This document shows positions 53,552 to 62,719 of a stretch of 64,000 nucleotides of DNA, one piece after another. The position numbers and the translations under genes are program-made. The notes beneath the pieces were generated by a model. The model ran no database searches. It saw nothing but the letters and a program-made list of their open reading frames with translations, and had not been told where the DNA came from. The number at the start of each line of letters is the position of its first letter. Position 1 is the first letter of the stretch. The DNA comes from Phycisphaerae bacterium RAS2. GTDB lineage: Bacteria; Planctomycetota; Phycisphaerae; UBA1845; UTPLA1. Location: the NCBI GenBank assembly GCA_007753915.1, contig CP036352.1:2418001-2482000 (forward strand). The letters run 5' to 3'.

Positions 53552-55075
53552 ATGATGACGACCGCGCCGGCCGCCGCAGAACAACCGCCCGCAACCGAGC
53601 CGCGTACACGCTTTCCATTCCGCTTCTGGCTGCTGAACACCATCGAGGCCGGTGAACGCCTCGCGTTCTACTTGGTCTGGCCGATTCTCATGATCTACAT
53701 CGCCCAGGCCGACGACCCGGGCGGGCTGCATCGATCACAGGACGACAAGGGGACGCTCATCTTTTGGTTTTCGCTCGTCCAGATCATTCTTCCCATCATC
53801 AGCGGAGGCTATGCCGACCGCTACGGGTTCAAACTCTCGCTCATTATTTCGATGCTCATCAGCACAAGCGGGTACGCCGTGATGGCGATGGAGCATTCGT
53901 TTCGCGCAGCCTTCTGGGGCATGATGCTCGTTGGCGTTGGCGCGGCGTTCTTCAAGCCCGCGATTCAGGGCTCGCTCTCGCATTTGCTCACGCGGCAACA
54001 GTCTTCCCTCGGCTGGGGCATCTTTTATTGGGTCGTCAACATCGGCGCGATGGTCGGCCACTGGCTTAGCCCGCTTGTCCTCTTGAACCCCACGACAGCG
54101 AACACCTATCGCAACTTGTTTCTTATCGCCGCCGGCTGCTGCCTGTTCAACATGATCGCGCTGTTACTGGTGTTTCGAGACATCCCGAGCGGCGCTGCCA
54201 AGGACACGCACCCGCTGCGTGTGCTTTGGCTGACTGTCAAGAACATCATCGATCCACGCCTCTTGGCGTGGCTTCTCATCATGTCATGCTTCTGGATGAT
54301 GATGTACCAACTCTGGGACACCCAGCCCAATTTCATACGAGACTGGATCAACAGCGAATCACTCGCCCGCGCGATGCCGTTCGATACATGGCGAGAGACC
54401 GGCTCCGACGGGCTTTTGCGCGTGCCGCAGCAGGTGCTGCTGTCGCTCAACTCCATGTTGATCGTCGCGTTTGTCGTTCCGGTGTCTCATCTCGTACGAA
54501 CGATGCGCAGCCTCACGGCCATGCTCGGCGGAATGATCGTGGTGACGTTTGGCGTTCTGACCGCAGGGACGACGCAGAGCGCTTGGGTTCTGCTTTTCGG
54601 CATTACCATGTTCTCGCTGGGCGAGATGCTGGTCGGCCCGAAGAAAAGCGAGTACTTAGCGCTGATCGCGCCTACCGGAAAGAAGGCACTCTACCTAGGT
54701 TATGTCGTGATTCCGACCGGCATCGGCCGCGGCGTCGGGAACAAGATTTCCGGTTGGCTGTATCGCGAGGTCGGCGAGAAGGCAAATCTTTCACTTCGTT
54801 ACCTGATGGAAAAAACGCCGTTCGGCCAAGGCAAACAGTGGAACGGTCGCACCGACTCACTGGAAGACGCCGCCGGTGTAACGCGAACGGAGGCATTCAC
54901 GAAGTTGCAGGAGGTAACGGGCCTCGGTGCGAACGAAGCGACGCAGCTCTTGTGGGATACCTATCACCCGCAGTACTGGTTCTGGCTTCCTTTTGTTGCA
55001 GTTGGCGTTCTCGCGGCGATTGCGTTGTATATCTTCGGGCGAATGGCGCGACGCTGGGCGGACATGAACGCGTGA
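53552..55075 (+). CDS. MFS / POT-type peptide transporter
   Basis: A 507-residue inner-membrane major facilitator with about 12-14 spans. FRFWLLNTIEAGERLAFYLVWP at the N-terminus aligns with the POT ExxERFxYYG motif (here EAGERLAFY), and GVGAAFFKPAIQGSLSHL fits the second POT signature. It therefore probably imports di- or tripeptides, though the sequence is divergent. Two Met codons open the frame (53552 and 53555). Its stop lies at the edge of a terminator that serves the opposite strand. Confidence 0.82.
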   Translation: MMTTAPAAAEQPPATEPRTRFPFRFWLLNTIEAGERLAFYLVWPILMIYIAQADDPGGLHRSQDDKGTLIFWFSLVQIILPIISGGYADRYGFKLSLIISMLISTSGYAVMAMEHSFRAAFWGMMLVGVGAAFFKPAIQGSLSHLLTRQQSSLGWGIFYWVVNIGAMVGHWLSPLVLLNPTTANTYRNLFLIAAGCCLFNMIALLLVFRDIPSGAAKDTHPLRVLWLTVKNIIDPRLLAWLLIMSCFWMMMYQLWDTQPNFIRDWINSESLARAMPFDTWRETGSDGLLRVPQQVLLSLNSMLIVAFVVPVSHLVRTMRSLTAMLGGMIVVTFGVLTAGTTQSAWVLLFGITMFSLGEMLVGPKKSEYLALIAPTGKKALYLGYVVIPTGIGRGVGNKISGWLYREVGEKANLSLRYLMEKTPFGQGKQWNGRTDSLEDAAGVTRTEAFTKLQEVTGLGANEATQLLWDTYHPQYWFWLPFVAVGVLAAIALYIFGRMARRWADMNA

Positions 55076-55110
55076 AAAAAGAAGCCGGCGGATGGCAGCC
55101 CGCCGGCTTC
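55076..55110 (-). terminator. Rho-independent terminator for the leftward POT gene
   Basis: Stem GAAGCCGGCGG (55081-55091) / CCGCCGGCTTC (55100-55110) with an 8-base loop; on the minus strand it is followed by TTTTTT (55080-55075). It starts right at the stop of the rightward transporter. Confidence 0.85.
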
Positions 55111-55165
55111 GAATGCTCGCGTCATTAAAACTCAAGAGCGATGCGTCATTGCAGTTCGCAATGGC

Positions 55166-56719
55166 TCACGCACGCTTCTTGGATTCCGCGACCACCGGGA
55201 ATGCGCCCGCGTGATCGTTGTGGCTTTCGATTCTCGCCTTCTCCCACCGCTTGATGATGGGATAGATGACCAGCAACAAGACCGCACAGGCGATCGACGT
55301 CACAAAGATGACCGTATAGAGCTTGCTGTAGCCCCAGTCGGCCGAGTAGCCGGCCAGCTTGCCGCCGATGACGTGCGCGAAGGCCGCCGAAAGGAACCAC
55401 ATCCCCATCAGCAGACCGGCGAGCCGGGTCGGCGCCATCTTGGTAACCATTGAAAGACCGACCGGCGACAAGCACAGCTCACCCGTCGTGTGGAAGAAGT
55501 ACGCCAGTAGCAACAAAAGCAGGCTTGCTTTCGCGCCGCCCTCCGCCTGCTTGGCAGCCAGCACCAGCGCGACAAACCCAAGACCGAGCTGGACCAAGGC
55601 GAGGACAAACTTCATCGCGCTGGAAGGATCGCGCCCGACGCGCCCCAGCCGCAGCCAAATGACCGAAAACACCGGAGCAAGCAACACGATGAACAGCGCA
55701 TTGACTGCCTGAAACGCCGAAGCAGGAATCTCCCAGCCGAATACGGTCCGGTCAACGTGGCGGTCGGTGAACAAGTTGATCGAACTTCCGGCCTGCTCAA
55801 AAAACGCCCAGAACGCGATCGAGAATGTCGTCAGGATGACAACCACAAGGGTGCCCTCGCGTTCAGTCTTGCTCGATCGAAATGCCTCCCAAAGGATGTA
55901 TGCGATGAACGCGAAGCCGATAATCGGCGCGGCGTAGGCCTCCACGAAGTGCGGTTCAGACACAAGGAACGCACCGATCGGTATGAAGGCAATGATGCCT
56001 CCATACAGCAGCATGGACTTGGCCAGTCCGCCCCCGCCGGCTGCGGTTGCCGAAACAGGCGGCAGCCCGCGCTCACCAAGGTGCTTCGTGAACAGCGTGA
56101 AACAAAGCAGACCGATGACCATGCCGACGCCGGCAAGGCCGAAACCGTAGTGGTATCCGTATCGCTCGCCGATGATGCCGCAGATGATGGGCGAAAGAAA
56201 CGCTCCGATGTTGATCCCCATGTAGAAGATCGTGAACGCACCGTCACGCCGCGGGTCGCCCTGCTTGTACAGCGTCCCGACCATCGTCGATATGTTCGGC
56301 TTGAAGAAGCCGTTGCCCGCGACGATGAATGCGATGCAGGTGTAGAAGGTCCACTTGCTGTTCGGCAGAATGTTCAGCCCGGCAGACAACAGGCCGAACT
56401 GGCCGCAGGCCATCAGGATGCCGCCGAGCACAATCGAGCGGCGATAGCCGAGCATCCGATCGGCGATCATGCCGCCGATGAGCGGCGTCGCGTAGATCAA
56501 GCCGTTGATGGCGCCGTACGACGTCGTCGCGAACTTGTCTTCAAACATGAACCATTTGGTCATGTAGAAGATCAGCAGCGCGCGCATGCCGTAGAAGTTG
56601 AATCGTTCCCACAATTCGGCGAAGAAGAGGACAAACAGCCCCAGCGGGTGCCCTAAGAACGTGCGTTCGCGGCCGGCGTCCCCGGCGTATTCTACGCTGC
56701 TGCCGCCTGAATGGCTCAT
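55166..56719 (-). CDS. POT-family proton-dependent peptide transporter
   Basis: A 517-residue MFS transporter with about 14 spans. It carries the full POT signature: LWERFNFYGMRALLIFYM (ExxERFxYYG) near residue 36, GNGFFKPNISTM, FYMGINIGAF and FFEQAGSSINLF. Proton-coupled import of di- and tripeptides such as DtpT/DtpD is expected. It converges with the divergent POT-like gene at a shared hairpin terminator. With pepT and OPT, this makes three peptide importers plus one peptidase within 7 kb. Confidence 0.95.
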   Translation of the reverse strand: MSHSGGSSVEYAGDAGRERTFLGHPLGLFVLFFAELWERFNFYGMRALLIFYMTKWFMFEDKFATTSYGAINGLIYATPLIGGMIADRMLGYRRSIVLGGILMACGQFGLLSAGLNILPNSKWTFYTCIAFIVAGNGFFKPNISTMVGTLYKQGDPRRDGAFTIFYMGINIGAFLSPIICGIIGERYGYHYGFGLAGVGMVIGLLCFTLFTKHLGERGLPPVSATAAGGGGLAKSMLLYGGIIAFIPIGAFLVSEPHFVEAYAAPIIGFAFIAYILWEAFRSSKTEREGTLVVVILTTFSIAFWAFFEQAGSSINLFTDRHVDRTVFGWEIPASAFQAVNALFIVLLAPVFSVIWLRLGRVGRDPSSAMKFVLALVQLGLGFVALVLAAKQAEGGAKASLLLLLLAYFFHTTGELCLSPVGLSMVTKMAPTRLAGLLMGMWFLSAAFAHVIGGKLAGYSADWGYSKLYTVIFVTSIACAVLLLVIYPIIKRWEKARIESHNDHAGAFPVVAESKKRA

Positions 56720-57074
56720 GGATTCGATCTCCAGGTCCTTCGCTGTTTGACCGCCGCTTGTGGGCTTCCCATAGCGGCGAGTCTAACCGACACGGCGGGT
56801 TGGTCCAGCGCCTTCGGGCCGGATCAAGCAGCCTCATTGAAAGGAAAGAGTTGGCGTTCGCCGGTCTCGATTGCATGCGCAACCGGCTCTTTTTGCACAT
56901 GATTGCACACGCGATCGGCTAATTGCCCAATCAAATGCTTGCGCAATCTGCTCCTCATCTGCTTGGTTGCTCGCGCGAATGGCTCCCTTGCGAACGCTAA
57001 CAAACGCCCGATAAGCCTGCGGCGCGACCTTTTATCTAACGAGTGCCGTGTGCCGGGCCGTTATGGGGGCTGCT
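56720..57074. other. Divergent intergenic region, about 350 bases
   Basis: No supported gene. It should hold promoters for the leftward POT gene and the rightward small secreted protein. A TTGC-ATGC-GCAA palindrome lies near 56870-56881, with related TTGC/GCAA elements at about 56908 and 56940; these could be operators. Nothing else is evident. Confidence 0.45.
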
Positions 57075-57347
57075 ATGAATACTTCCAACAACCCAACACC
57101 GTCGAACGAATCCGGCACGCCTTCGAACGCAACCGTCAACGCCGGCGAATCGCATGTCGAGACCGGCCGGTTCTGGTCTCGCGTGCTGACGATGACGGGG
57201 CTGACCATCCTGGGCATCACGCCTTGGGCCAATGCCGCCCTGCCGCAGCCGGACCTGCCGGCGGTCTGCCCGCCGCTGACGGCCTTCGCACACCCCACGT
57301 TGTTCGATGTATTCTGGGGGACGACGCCGATCAAGTTTCCGTATTGA
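57075..57347 (+). CDS. Small secreted protein
   Basis: A 90-residue protein. ATG 57075 follows GGGGG-rich sequence. The first 35 residues are Ser/Asn/Thr/Pro rich, then a hydrophobic segment (VLTMTGLTILGITPWANA, about 41-58) ends in ANAALPQP, a plausible signal peptidase site preceded by an unusually long n-region. The mature C-terminal part (LPAVCPPLTAFAHPTLFDVFW) has one Cys and many Pro. No family recognised. It may belong with the tiny GC(F/L)PD proteins at 49.3-49.7 kb in size and export, but the sequences differ. Confidence 0.55.
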   Translation: MNTSNNPTPSNESGTPSNATVNAGESHVETGRFWSRVLTMTGLTILGITPWANAALPQPDLPAVCPPLTAFAHPTLFDVFWGTTPIKFPY

Positions 57348-57510
57348 GCGCGCTGCCGCACCACAACAACGCGGCGTCAAACCGAAGCACCCGCTGACAA
57401 AGAGCCGATTGCGAACGCAATCGAGGTTCGGGGATTCCCGTTCAAAGAGAGTGCTGTTCGCGCGAGCGCGCAAGGTCCTAGTTGTTCGAACTCAAATCGG
57501 AATTGAATCG

Positions 57511-58470
57511 CTATCCGTTCACCGGTGCGATTCGCCGCGGCTCTAAGAACGTGACTTCATTTCGCGACGACGCGTGTGCCCTGGATTCCACACTGGACCG
57601 TGCGGACTCGCCATCCTGCGGCACGTTCCACAAGTATTGAGATGGCTCCTCCCAGACGGCGCGCTCAAGCGATGCGAGCAAGTCACGTGTCAGATCGCCT
57701 TCGTTCATTGCAGCGCGCCATTCGTGTGTCGAGTGCAACGCAAGCGTAAAGCGCGTCGGCTGCGGCTCGCGGCGACACGTCACCACGGCCACGGGCACGT
57801 CGTACCATCGTGCCAGCCGCTCCATTGTGGGGTACGCCTGCAAATCCGCTCCGAGAAATCTCGACGGAACCCCCGGACCACGACGGCGCGACTGCTCGCA
57901 CACCATCAAAACCGCCCCGCCGCGCTGCAACACCGCCGGAATCTCGCGCGCCGCACGCGCGCGATCCACAATTCGAATGCCTTCGATGCGCGACAGATCG
58001 CGCTGCCACGCCGCGAGGCCCGGTTGCGCGGCCGTGTCCGCCACAACGTGAATCGGCCGGAAAATCTGCCCCAGCGCGAACGCTCCCATTGTCAGACTGC
58101 CGTAATAACCCGTGGCCAGCAGGCAGCCGCGCCGGTCCGTGGCGAGCCGCTCCAGTTGATCGCGCCCATCCACGCGGAACATCGCCTCCCACCGGTCCGG
58201 CCGCATAAGCCGTCGCGTGAAGAGCACCTCCACCCAGAAGCGAGCGACGTGTTCGTACATTTGCTCGACCGTGACATCCGTAGCGATGCTTCGGGCGCCC
58301 ACCGCGGCGACGATTCGCCGGCGCGCGAGTTGCCCTCCCGGCGTGTTCATCCGGCAAACACCGCGCGCAATCGCTGCCGCAAGGCGCGTCGTCGCGCGCA
58401 TCCCCAGCGCGCGCAGCGTCGGCGCGATCACCCAGCGCAGGTAAGCGTGTCGAGCGGATTCAAGGCTCAT
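57511..58470 (-). CDS. LPLAT-superfamily acyltransferase-like protein with lost catalytic motif
   Basis: A 319-residue protein similar in size and order of motifs to LpxL/HtrB acyltransferases. The catalytic HxGNWE position reads G121-Y122-Y-G-S-L-T127, so both the histidine and the glutamate are gone. GGAVLMVCEQSRRRGPGVPSRFLGADL corresponds to the LPLAT substrate-pocket motif, and PSQYLWNVPQ aligns with the C-terminal PEQYLWIHRR of the family. It is the last gene of a leftward envelope operon (after a GT4 transferase). It may bind lipid without transferring acyl groups. Confidence 0.75.
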   Translation of the reverse strand: MSLESARHAYLRWVIAPTLRALGMRATTRLAAAIARGVCRMNTPGGQLARRRIVAAVGARSIATDVTVEQMYEHVARFWVEVLFTRRLMRPDRWEAMFRVDGRDQLERLATDRRGCLLATGYYGSLTMGAFALGQIFRPIHVVADTAAQPGLAAWQRDLSRIEGIRIVDRARAAREIPAVLQRGGAVLMVCEQSRRRGPGVPSRFLGADLQAYPTMERLARWYDVPVAVVTCRREPQPTRFTLALHSTHEWRAAMNEGDLTRDLLASLERAVWEEPSQYLWNVPQDGESARSSVESRAHASSRNEVTFLEPRRIAPVNG

Positions 58471-58545
58471 CAGGAGTAATATCGGATTTTTTGCGGCGGC
58501 AGGCTGACGTCTTGCAATCGATCAGAAATGGGCGGGCCGGATCCG

Positions 58546-59667
58546 CTAGGCCACCATCGCCGAATCGTTGATTCCGTCGCCCGGCGGCCGGCCGGATCGC
58601 AAATTGTCGTAGAGTCGTTCGTAGTTGTCGGCATACTGGCGCAGGCTGAAGACCTCATACGCCTGGGCGCGGGCTGTGTCGGTCACGGTGCGGGCGAGCG
58701 CCGAATCCTCGATCGCGGTGAGCAACCGCGCCGCCAGCAGTTTCGGCTCGGCCCGCTTCACGAGCAGTCCATTGGATCGATCGGCGATCATTTCGGCGAT
58801 GCTGCGAACGGCCGACCCGACAATCACCAGCCGGGCAGCCATGGCGGATGCGAGCGGCTCGACGCAAACCTCTTCCCGTGCGGGCGCGAGAAAGACATCG
58901 GCGCAGGCCGCGAGTTGCGGCCAGGTGAGCCGGTCGCCGGGAACAATGACCATCGCTTCGACGCCGATCGATCGGACAAATCGCAGAAGTCGCTTCGTTT
59001 CGTGCGATTCATACGGCAGGATGACACGCAGGTTGCGGTGAATCTGCCTGACAATCGCCGCCGCCCAGAGACCGTAATACTGCCCACCGTCGCGCGAGGC
59101 CGGCCCATGCATCAGGACCACCGGCCCATCACCGGGCGCGATGGATGCGCGAAGTTCGCTGTTTTGCGCCGCGTTGACGGCCTTGAAATCCGCCGGTCCA
59201 CGAATCACGACGACGCGCGTCGGCGCAACACCGGCCGTGAGCAGGCGCGACCGAATCACTTGCGTCGCCGCGACGACAACAACTTGCGTCGGTGCCGCCA
59301 GCACGACGCGCGCGACGCTTCGCGCTTCGGCCGGGTCGAGCACGGTCACAACGCGCGGCCCAGCCCCAGGGATCGCCGCCGCGGCAGCCAGCGCAGACTC
59401 TCCCCACGCATGAACAATGCCCGCACCGCTGCGCGATGCAAGTTGATTCAACCGCGGTGCATAATGAAACCATCGGCCCAGGCGCAGCGGCGTCGCCGCG
59501 ACCAGCTCATTCAGGTATTCCGCCTGCCGCCGGGCTGACTGCCCGTGGATGCAGCACAAGGGGTGCAAGTCGGCCCCGCCGAGTCGCGCGCGCAACGCAC
59601 CCACCGCCTGCAGAGTTGTCACATCGCAAGTGCCGTCCAATACGTGAAGGACAGGAGGAGTTGACAT
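58546..59667 (-). CDS. GT4-type glycosyltransferase
   Basis: A 373-residue GT-B fold glycosyltransferase. The N-terminal MSTPPVLHVLDGTCDVTTL and GAGIVHAWGESALAAAAA form the acceptor-side Rossmann domain. The C-terminal donor domain ends with EEVCVEPLASAMAARLVIVGS, the E-x7-E type sugar-nucleotide motif with a Cys in place of the usual Gly. Typical role is addition of a sugar to an envelope or lipopolysaccharide core acceptor. It starts eight bases after the upstream lipoprotein gene and is followed by an LPLAT-like protein, in line with envelope biosynthesis. Confidence 0.8.
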   Translation of the reverse strand: MSTPPVLHVLDGTCDVTTLQAVGALRARLGGADLHPLCCIHGQSARRQAEYLNELVAATPLRLGRWFHYAPRLNQLASRSGAGIVHAWGESALAAAAAIPGAGPRVVTVLDPAEARSVARVVLAAPTQVVVVAATQVIRSRLLTAGVAPTRVVVIRGPADFKAVNAAQNSELRASIAPGDGPVVLMHGPASRDGGQYYGLWAAAIVRQIHRNLRVILPYESHETKRLLRFVRSIGVEAMVIVPGDRLTWPQLAACADVFLAPAREEVCVEPLASAMAARLVIVGSAVRSIAEMIADRSNGLLVKRAEPKLLAARLLTAIEDSALARTVTDTARAQAYEVFSLRQYADNYERLYDNLRSGRPPGDGINDSAMVA

Positions 59668-59675
59668 CGCGCGCG

Positions 59676-60329
59676 TTATTTCTCCATCTCGCGATGGCCG
59701 TAGAACATGAGTGCGACTTCCTTGCCGAGCTTGATGCCCAGCTCCGTGGCAATGTCGCCGGCGGATTTGTCGCCGTCCATCGGGGTCGGGTCGGTCGTCA
59801 CAACGATGCGCTTGCCGGCTTCGCTGTCGGGCCAGACGCGCGCTTCCTTTTTCCGGTCGGTCGAGATGACTTTAACACGAACAGCGTATTCACCGCGAAA
59901 GATCGGCGCGCCCGGTTCGGATTGCAGACTGAAGCGATCCACGCGCAGGTACAGCACATTGGCGGCGCCCAGCTTCTCGCCGATCTGCCGGATCGACAGC
60001 TTCGCGTAATCTTTGTCGGACTGCATCATCCGTCGCCAGTCCTCGATCGGCACGATCTTGTCGTTGACATTTTTCGCGATGAAGACCGTGGCGATCGTTT
60101 TATGCGTCTCGTTGATCGCCCGCGGCTCGGTCACATGCCCATCGCGATCGTCGATCAGCACCAGCAGGGGTTCATTGGGAATCTTGTATTGCGCATCGAT
60201 GTACTCGCCGCCGGTGATGTTGGCCCACGCTCCGGCCATCGGCACGCATCCGCCCGCGCCCGCAAGCAGGACCGACCAACACAGCCCCTGCACAACTCGA
60301 ATCATGTTTTTTGAAAAAGACTCTGGCAT
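59676..60329 (-). CDS. Probable lipoprotein, unknown function
   Basis: A 217-residue protein. The N-terminal signal ends in LLAGAGGC, a lipobox, so it is likely a lipid-anchored envelope protein. Its middle contains IGEKLGAANVLYLRVDRFSL and GEYAVRVKVISTDRKKEARVWP, which align in order with the neighbouring lipoprotein at 60339 (KQLKCDMVLKVDLLEY, GRVRGTVNLYECGEG). The two thus look like tandem paralogues. A later ATG at 60305 is an alternative start. Possible analogy to curli/LptE-type envelope lipoproteins is a guess. Confidence 0.7.
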   Translation of the reverse strand: MPESFSKNMIRVVQGLCWSVLLAGAGGCVPMAGAWANITGGEYIDAQYKIPNEPLLVLIDDRDGHVTEPRAINETHKTIATVFIAKNVNDKIVPIEDWRRMMQSDKDYAKLSIRQIGEKLGAANVLYLRVDRFSLQSEPGAPIFRGEYAVRVKVISTDRKKEARVWPDSEAGKRIVVTTDPTPMDGDKSAGDIATELGIKLGKEVALMFYGHREMEK

Positions 60330-60338
60330 GTAACGGCC

Positions 60339-60983
60339 TCACCGGCGCTCCGGGCCGCGGAGCGATTCCTCATGATCGTAGAACTTCTTCGCCGTGGCCT
60401 GGCCGAACTGCGCCACGGCTTCGCGCATCAGCTCGCCATCCGAGAGATCGTTGATCGAGCTTTGGCGATCCGTCGGAAAGTTCGCGACGATCTCCGTTTC
60501 GTACACAGCCTCGGTCATGGCGCCCTCGCCGCACTCGTACAGGTTGACGGTGCCGCGCACGCGCCCGCGGCGCAGTTCCTTCGTCGCCGCCGCGCGCGTC
60601 GTGTATTCAAGCAAATCGACCTTCAAGACCATGTCGCACTTCAGCTGCTTGCACAACTCGGGCGCGCGCATCGACTCCCAGTCCAGGCCGCTGTCTTCCT
60701 GAAACTCCTGCACGTCTCGGCTGGGAATCAGCACGGCGTCGGGAAGGTGCTTCTTCAATTCATAAGTAATCGCGTCGCACACGCGGCGACGGGCCTTCGG
60801 ATCGATGTCCAGCGTCGTGCGATCCGCCCAGACCAGCACAGCCACGCGCCGATTCCCGATCTTGTTGTACTCCGCCTGGACCGGCCGACCCTTCTCTGGG
60901 TCCGTGAAGAAATACGCCAATTGACATCCGGCCCACGGCGCGGACATCGTCAGAATGAGAAACACCGCCATCATTCGCCGCAT
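60339..60983 (-). CDS. Probable lipoprotein, paralogue of its neighbour
   Basis: A 214-residue protein with a signal peptide ending APWAGC (lipobox). The globular part starts at RRVAVLVWADRTTLDID and contains the VLIPSRDVQEF and CDMVLKVDLLEYTTRAA segments, resembling CsgG/TolB-N-like fold order (strand, helix with VxxxxxV, strand). It overlaps neither neighbour; the gap to the next lipoprotein is nine bases. Probably an outer-membrane-associated lipoprotein of the envelope operon. Confidence 0.7.
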   Translation of the reverse strand: MRRMMAVFLILTMSAPWAGCQLAYFFTDPEKGRPVQAEYNKIGNRRVAVLVWADRTTLDIDPKARRRVCDAITYELKKHLPDAVLIPSRDVQEFQEDSGLDWESMRAPELCKQLKCDMVLKVDLLEYTTRAAATKELRRGRVRGTVNLYECGEGAMTEAVYETEIVANFPTDRQSSINDLSDGELMREAVAQFGQATAKKFYDHEESLRGPERR

Positions 60984-60995
60984 CGACCCACCGCC

Positions 60996-61535
60996 TCACC
61001 GCAACGGATACGCGCCCGTTGCAAAGCCCATCGCCAGCTTGATCGCCCACCCCCCAACCAGCACGAATCCGACCGTCAGGCTCAACCGCACCGCGCCGAC
61101 TCGCTCCCAGTTAATCGTCACGATCTCTCCGCGCATCGCAGCAATCAGCGATGCCACCATCAGCACGACCGTCACAATGCACAGCAGGAAGCCCGCCGGC
61201 TGGGCCTTCAACGACGCAAGCGGTTGCCCGTGCATCAGATACGCGAACGAAGTTGTCATTCCGCAGGTCGGACACGGCAGGCCCGCCATGAACACAAATC
61301 CGCACGGTTCCATTCCGAGGGCTTCGTGTGTGCCATACCCTCGCGCGTCGGGCTTGAGCACAGTAGCCACGGTCAGAACGCCCCCGCAGGCGATACCAAC
61401 CAGCGCCCAGGTCGCCCGCAGCGCCGCCCGCAGCCGAACCGGCGGACCAAGCCATGGCCCGGTACTTGGCCGGATGATCGGCGGGGGAATGGGGCGGGCA
61501 ATCTGCACGGTCGCATTGTGGTCGATGGACGACAT
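60996..61535 (-). CDS. DUF2752 membrane protein
   Basis: A 179-residue membrane protein. The DUF2752 hallmark PCPTCGMTTSF (Cys-x-x-Cys) lies near 107-117, flanked by transmembrane segments. The first 35 residues are Pro-rich and cytoplasmic. DUF2752 proteins are common in Bacteroidetes, Planctomycetes and others, function unknown. It heads the leftward envelope operon, 12 bases before the lipoprotein pair. Confidence 0.85.
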   Translation of the reverse strand: MSSIDHNATVQIARPIPPPIIRPSTGPWLGPPVRLRAALRATWALVGIACGGVLTVATVLKPDARGYGTHEALGMEPCGFVFMAGLPCPTCGMTTSFAYLMHGQPLASLKAQPAGFLLCIVTVVLMVASLIAAMRGEIVTINWERVGAVRLSLTVGFVLVGGWAIKLAMGFATGAYPLR

Positions 61536-61723
61536 TTCGCAAGGCGGGCGTGGCCATCGCGGCTCACCGGCCGGTTCACACGCTTCATGGCGGCGGGTGC
61601 TGATTCACCTTCTCAATCTTAGGCACGGCCTTTTGGTTAAGTTGGGAAATCTCACAGGCGTTGATGGGTCCGCTTCGCCCCCGCGTATAATCGAAACCGA
61701 ACCGCCCACGAGGAGACTCGTAC

Positions 61724-62566
61724 TTGAGCGCACCGACCGACCATTCGATTGCCGACGCCTTGCGCGATCGGTTCGAGTCCGATGCGATTCTTGGCGCACG
61801 CGTCCTGCCGATTGCACCGAGGCAGCCCGTTACCCCCGCGCGCGGGGCCGCTGCTCGCTCCGGCACGCCGGCCCGGCAGAATGCGCCCGCGGGTCCGGTG
61901 CGGCGCATCGCGTCCATCTCCGAGTCGGAACACGTCGCGCGCTCGTCGGCGCTTGCGGTCATCGACGACGGCGAAGTAAAAAGTTGCGCGAAATGCGGCC
62001 TGCACGCCGGGCGGACGAAGACGGTCTTCGGCGTCGGCAGTCCGGCCGCGCGAGTGATGTTCGTCGGCGAAGCGCCGGGCTTCAATGAGGATCAACAAGG
62101 TATTCCGTTCGTCGGGGAAGCAGGCAACCTGCTCACGAAGATGATCGAAGCCGGCATGGGGCTGAATCGGGACGATGTCTACATCTGCAATGTCATTAAG
62201 TGCCGCCCGCCAAACAACCGCACGCCCGCGCCCGATGAGATTCACGCCTGCAAGGATTATCTGTACCGCCAGATTCGCATCATTCGCCCGGAAGTGATCG
62301 TCGCCCTCGGCGCGCCGGCCACGCAAACGCTGCTCGAAACCAAGCTGGGGATTACCAAACTACGCGGCCAGTGGCATGAGTTCCGCGTGCCGGCGGCGCG
62401 AGGTGACGCATCCGAGGCATCGGGCGACGAGGCGTTACCGCCGATCCCGCTCATGCCGACCTTTCACCCGGCGTACCTGCTTCGAAGCCCATCGGAAAAA
62501 GGCAAAGCGTGGGAGGACATTCAGCAAGTCATGCAACGATTGGGGTTGCCGATTCGCAGAACGTAG
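61724..62566 (+). CDS. Family 4 uracil-DNA glycosylase
   Basis: Removes uracil from DNA. The 280-residue protein starts at TTG 61724 with GAGGAG upstream. Residues 1-75 are a poorly conserved, Pro/Ala/Arg-rich extension. The core has the iron-sulfur cysteines (CAKCGLH and CNVIKCRPP), motif A GEAPGFNEDQQGIPFVG, and motif B FHPAYLLR near the C-terminus. The DQQG and NNRTP elements match family 4 enzymes. The last codons and stop fall on a dispersed repeat unit. Confidence in the family is high. Confidence 0.93.
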   Translation: MSAPTDHSIADALRDRFESDAILGARVLPIAPRQPVTPARGAAARSGTPARQNAPAGPVRRIASISESEHVARSSALAVIDDGEVKSCAKCGLHAGRTKTVFGVGSPAARVMFVGEAPGFNEDQQGIPFVGEAGNLLTKMIEAGMGLNRDDVYICNVIKCRPPNNRTPAPDEIHACKDYLYRQIRIIRPEVIVALGAPATQTLLETKLGITKLRGQWHEFRVPAARGDASEASGDEALPPIPLMPTFHPAYLLRSPSEKGKAWEDIQQVMQRLGLPIRRT

Positions 62567-62610
62567 CGTGCGTCCTCGCCACTCTACGCAGAATGCGTCC
62601 TAGACGCATT
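62561..62610. repeat. Dispersed ACGTAGCGTGCGTCCTCG unit plus palindrome
   Basis: ACGTAGCGTGCGTCCTCG (62561-62578) differs by one base from ACGTAGGGTGCGTCCTCG at 36593-36610. It is followed by AATGCGTC-CTA-GACGCATT (62592-62610), the same palindrome design as 36599-36617. The stop of the glycosylase gene lies inside the unit. Confidence 0.65.
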
Positions 62611-62719
62611 ATTTCAAGCCTTTGTGCGCCGACCCTTCTTGAGCAACGGGTGCACTGATAAGGGGCCATGCGGCCACGCCAAGATACCAGGGTACACGAT
62701 GGAGAGTGAGGCGTGTCAT

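Noticed and set aside
55081-55110. Terminator for the rightward transporter ending at 55075
   Set aside because: No T tract follows the hairpin on the plus strand; the T6 is on the minus-strand side, so it serves the leftward POT gene.
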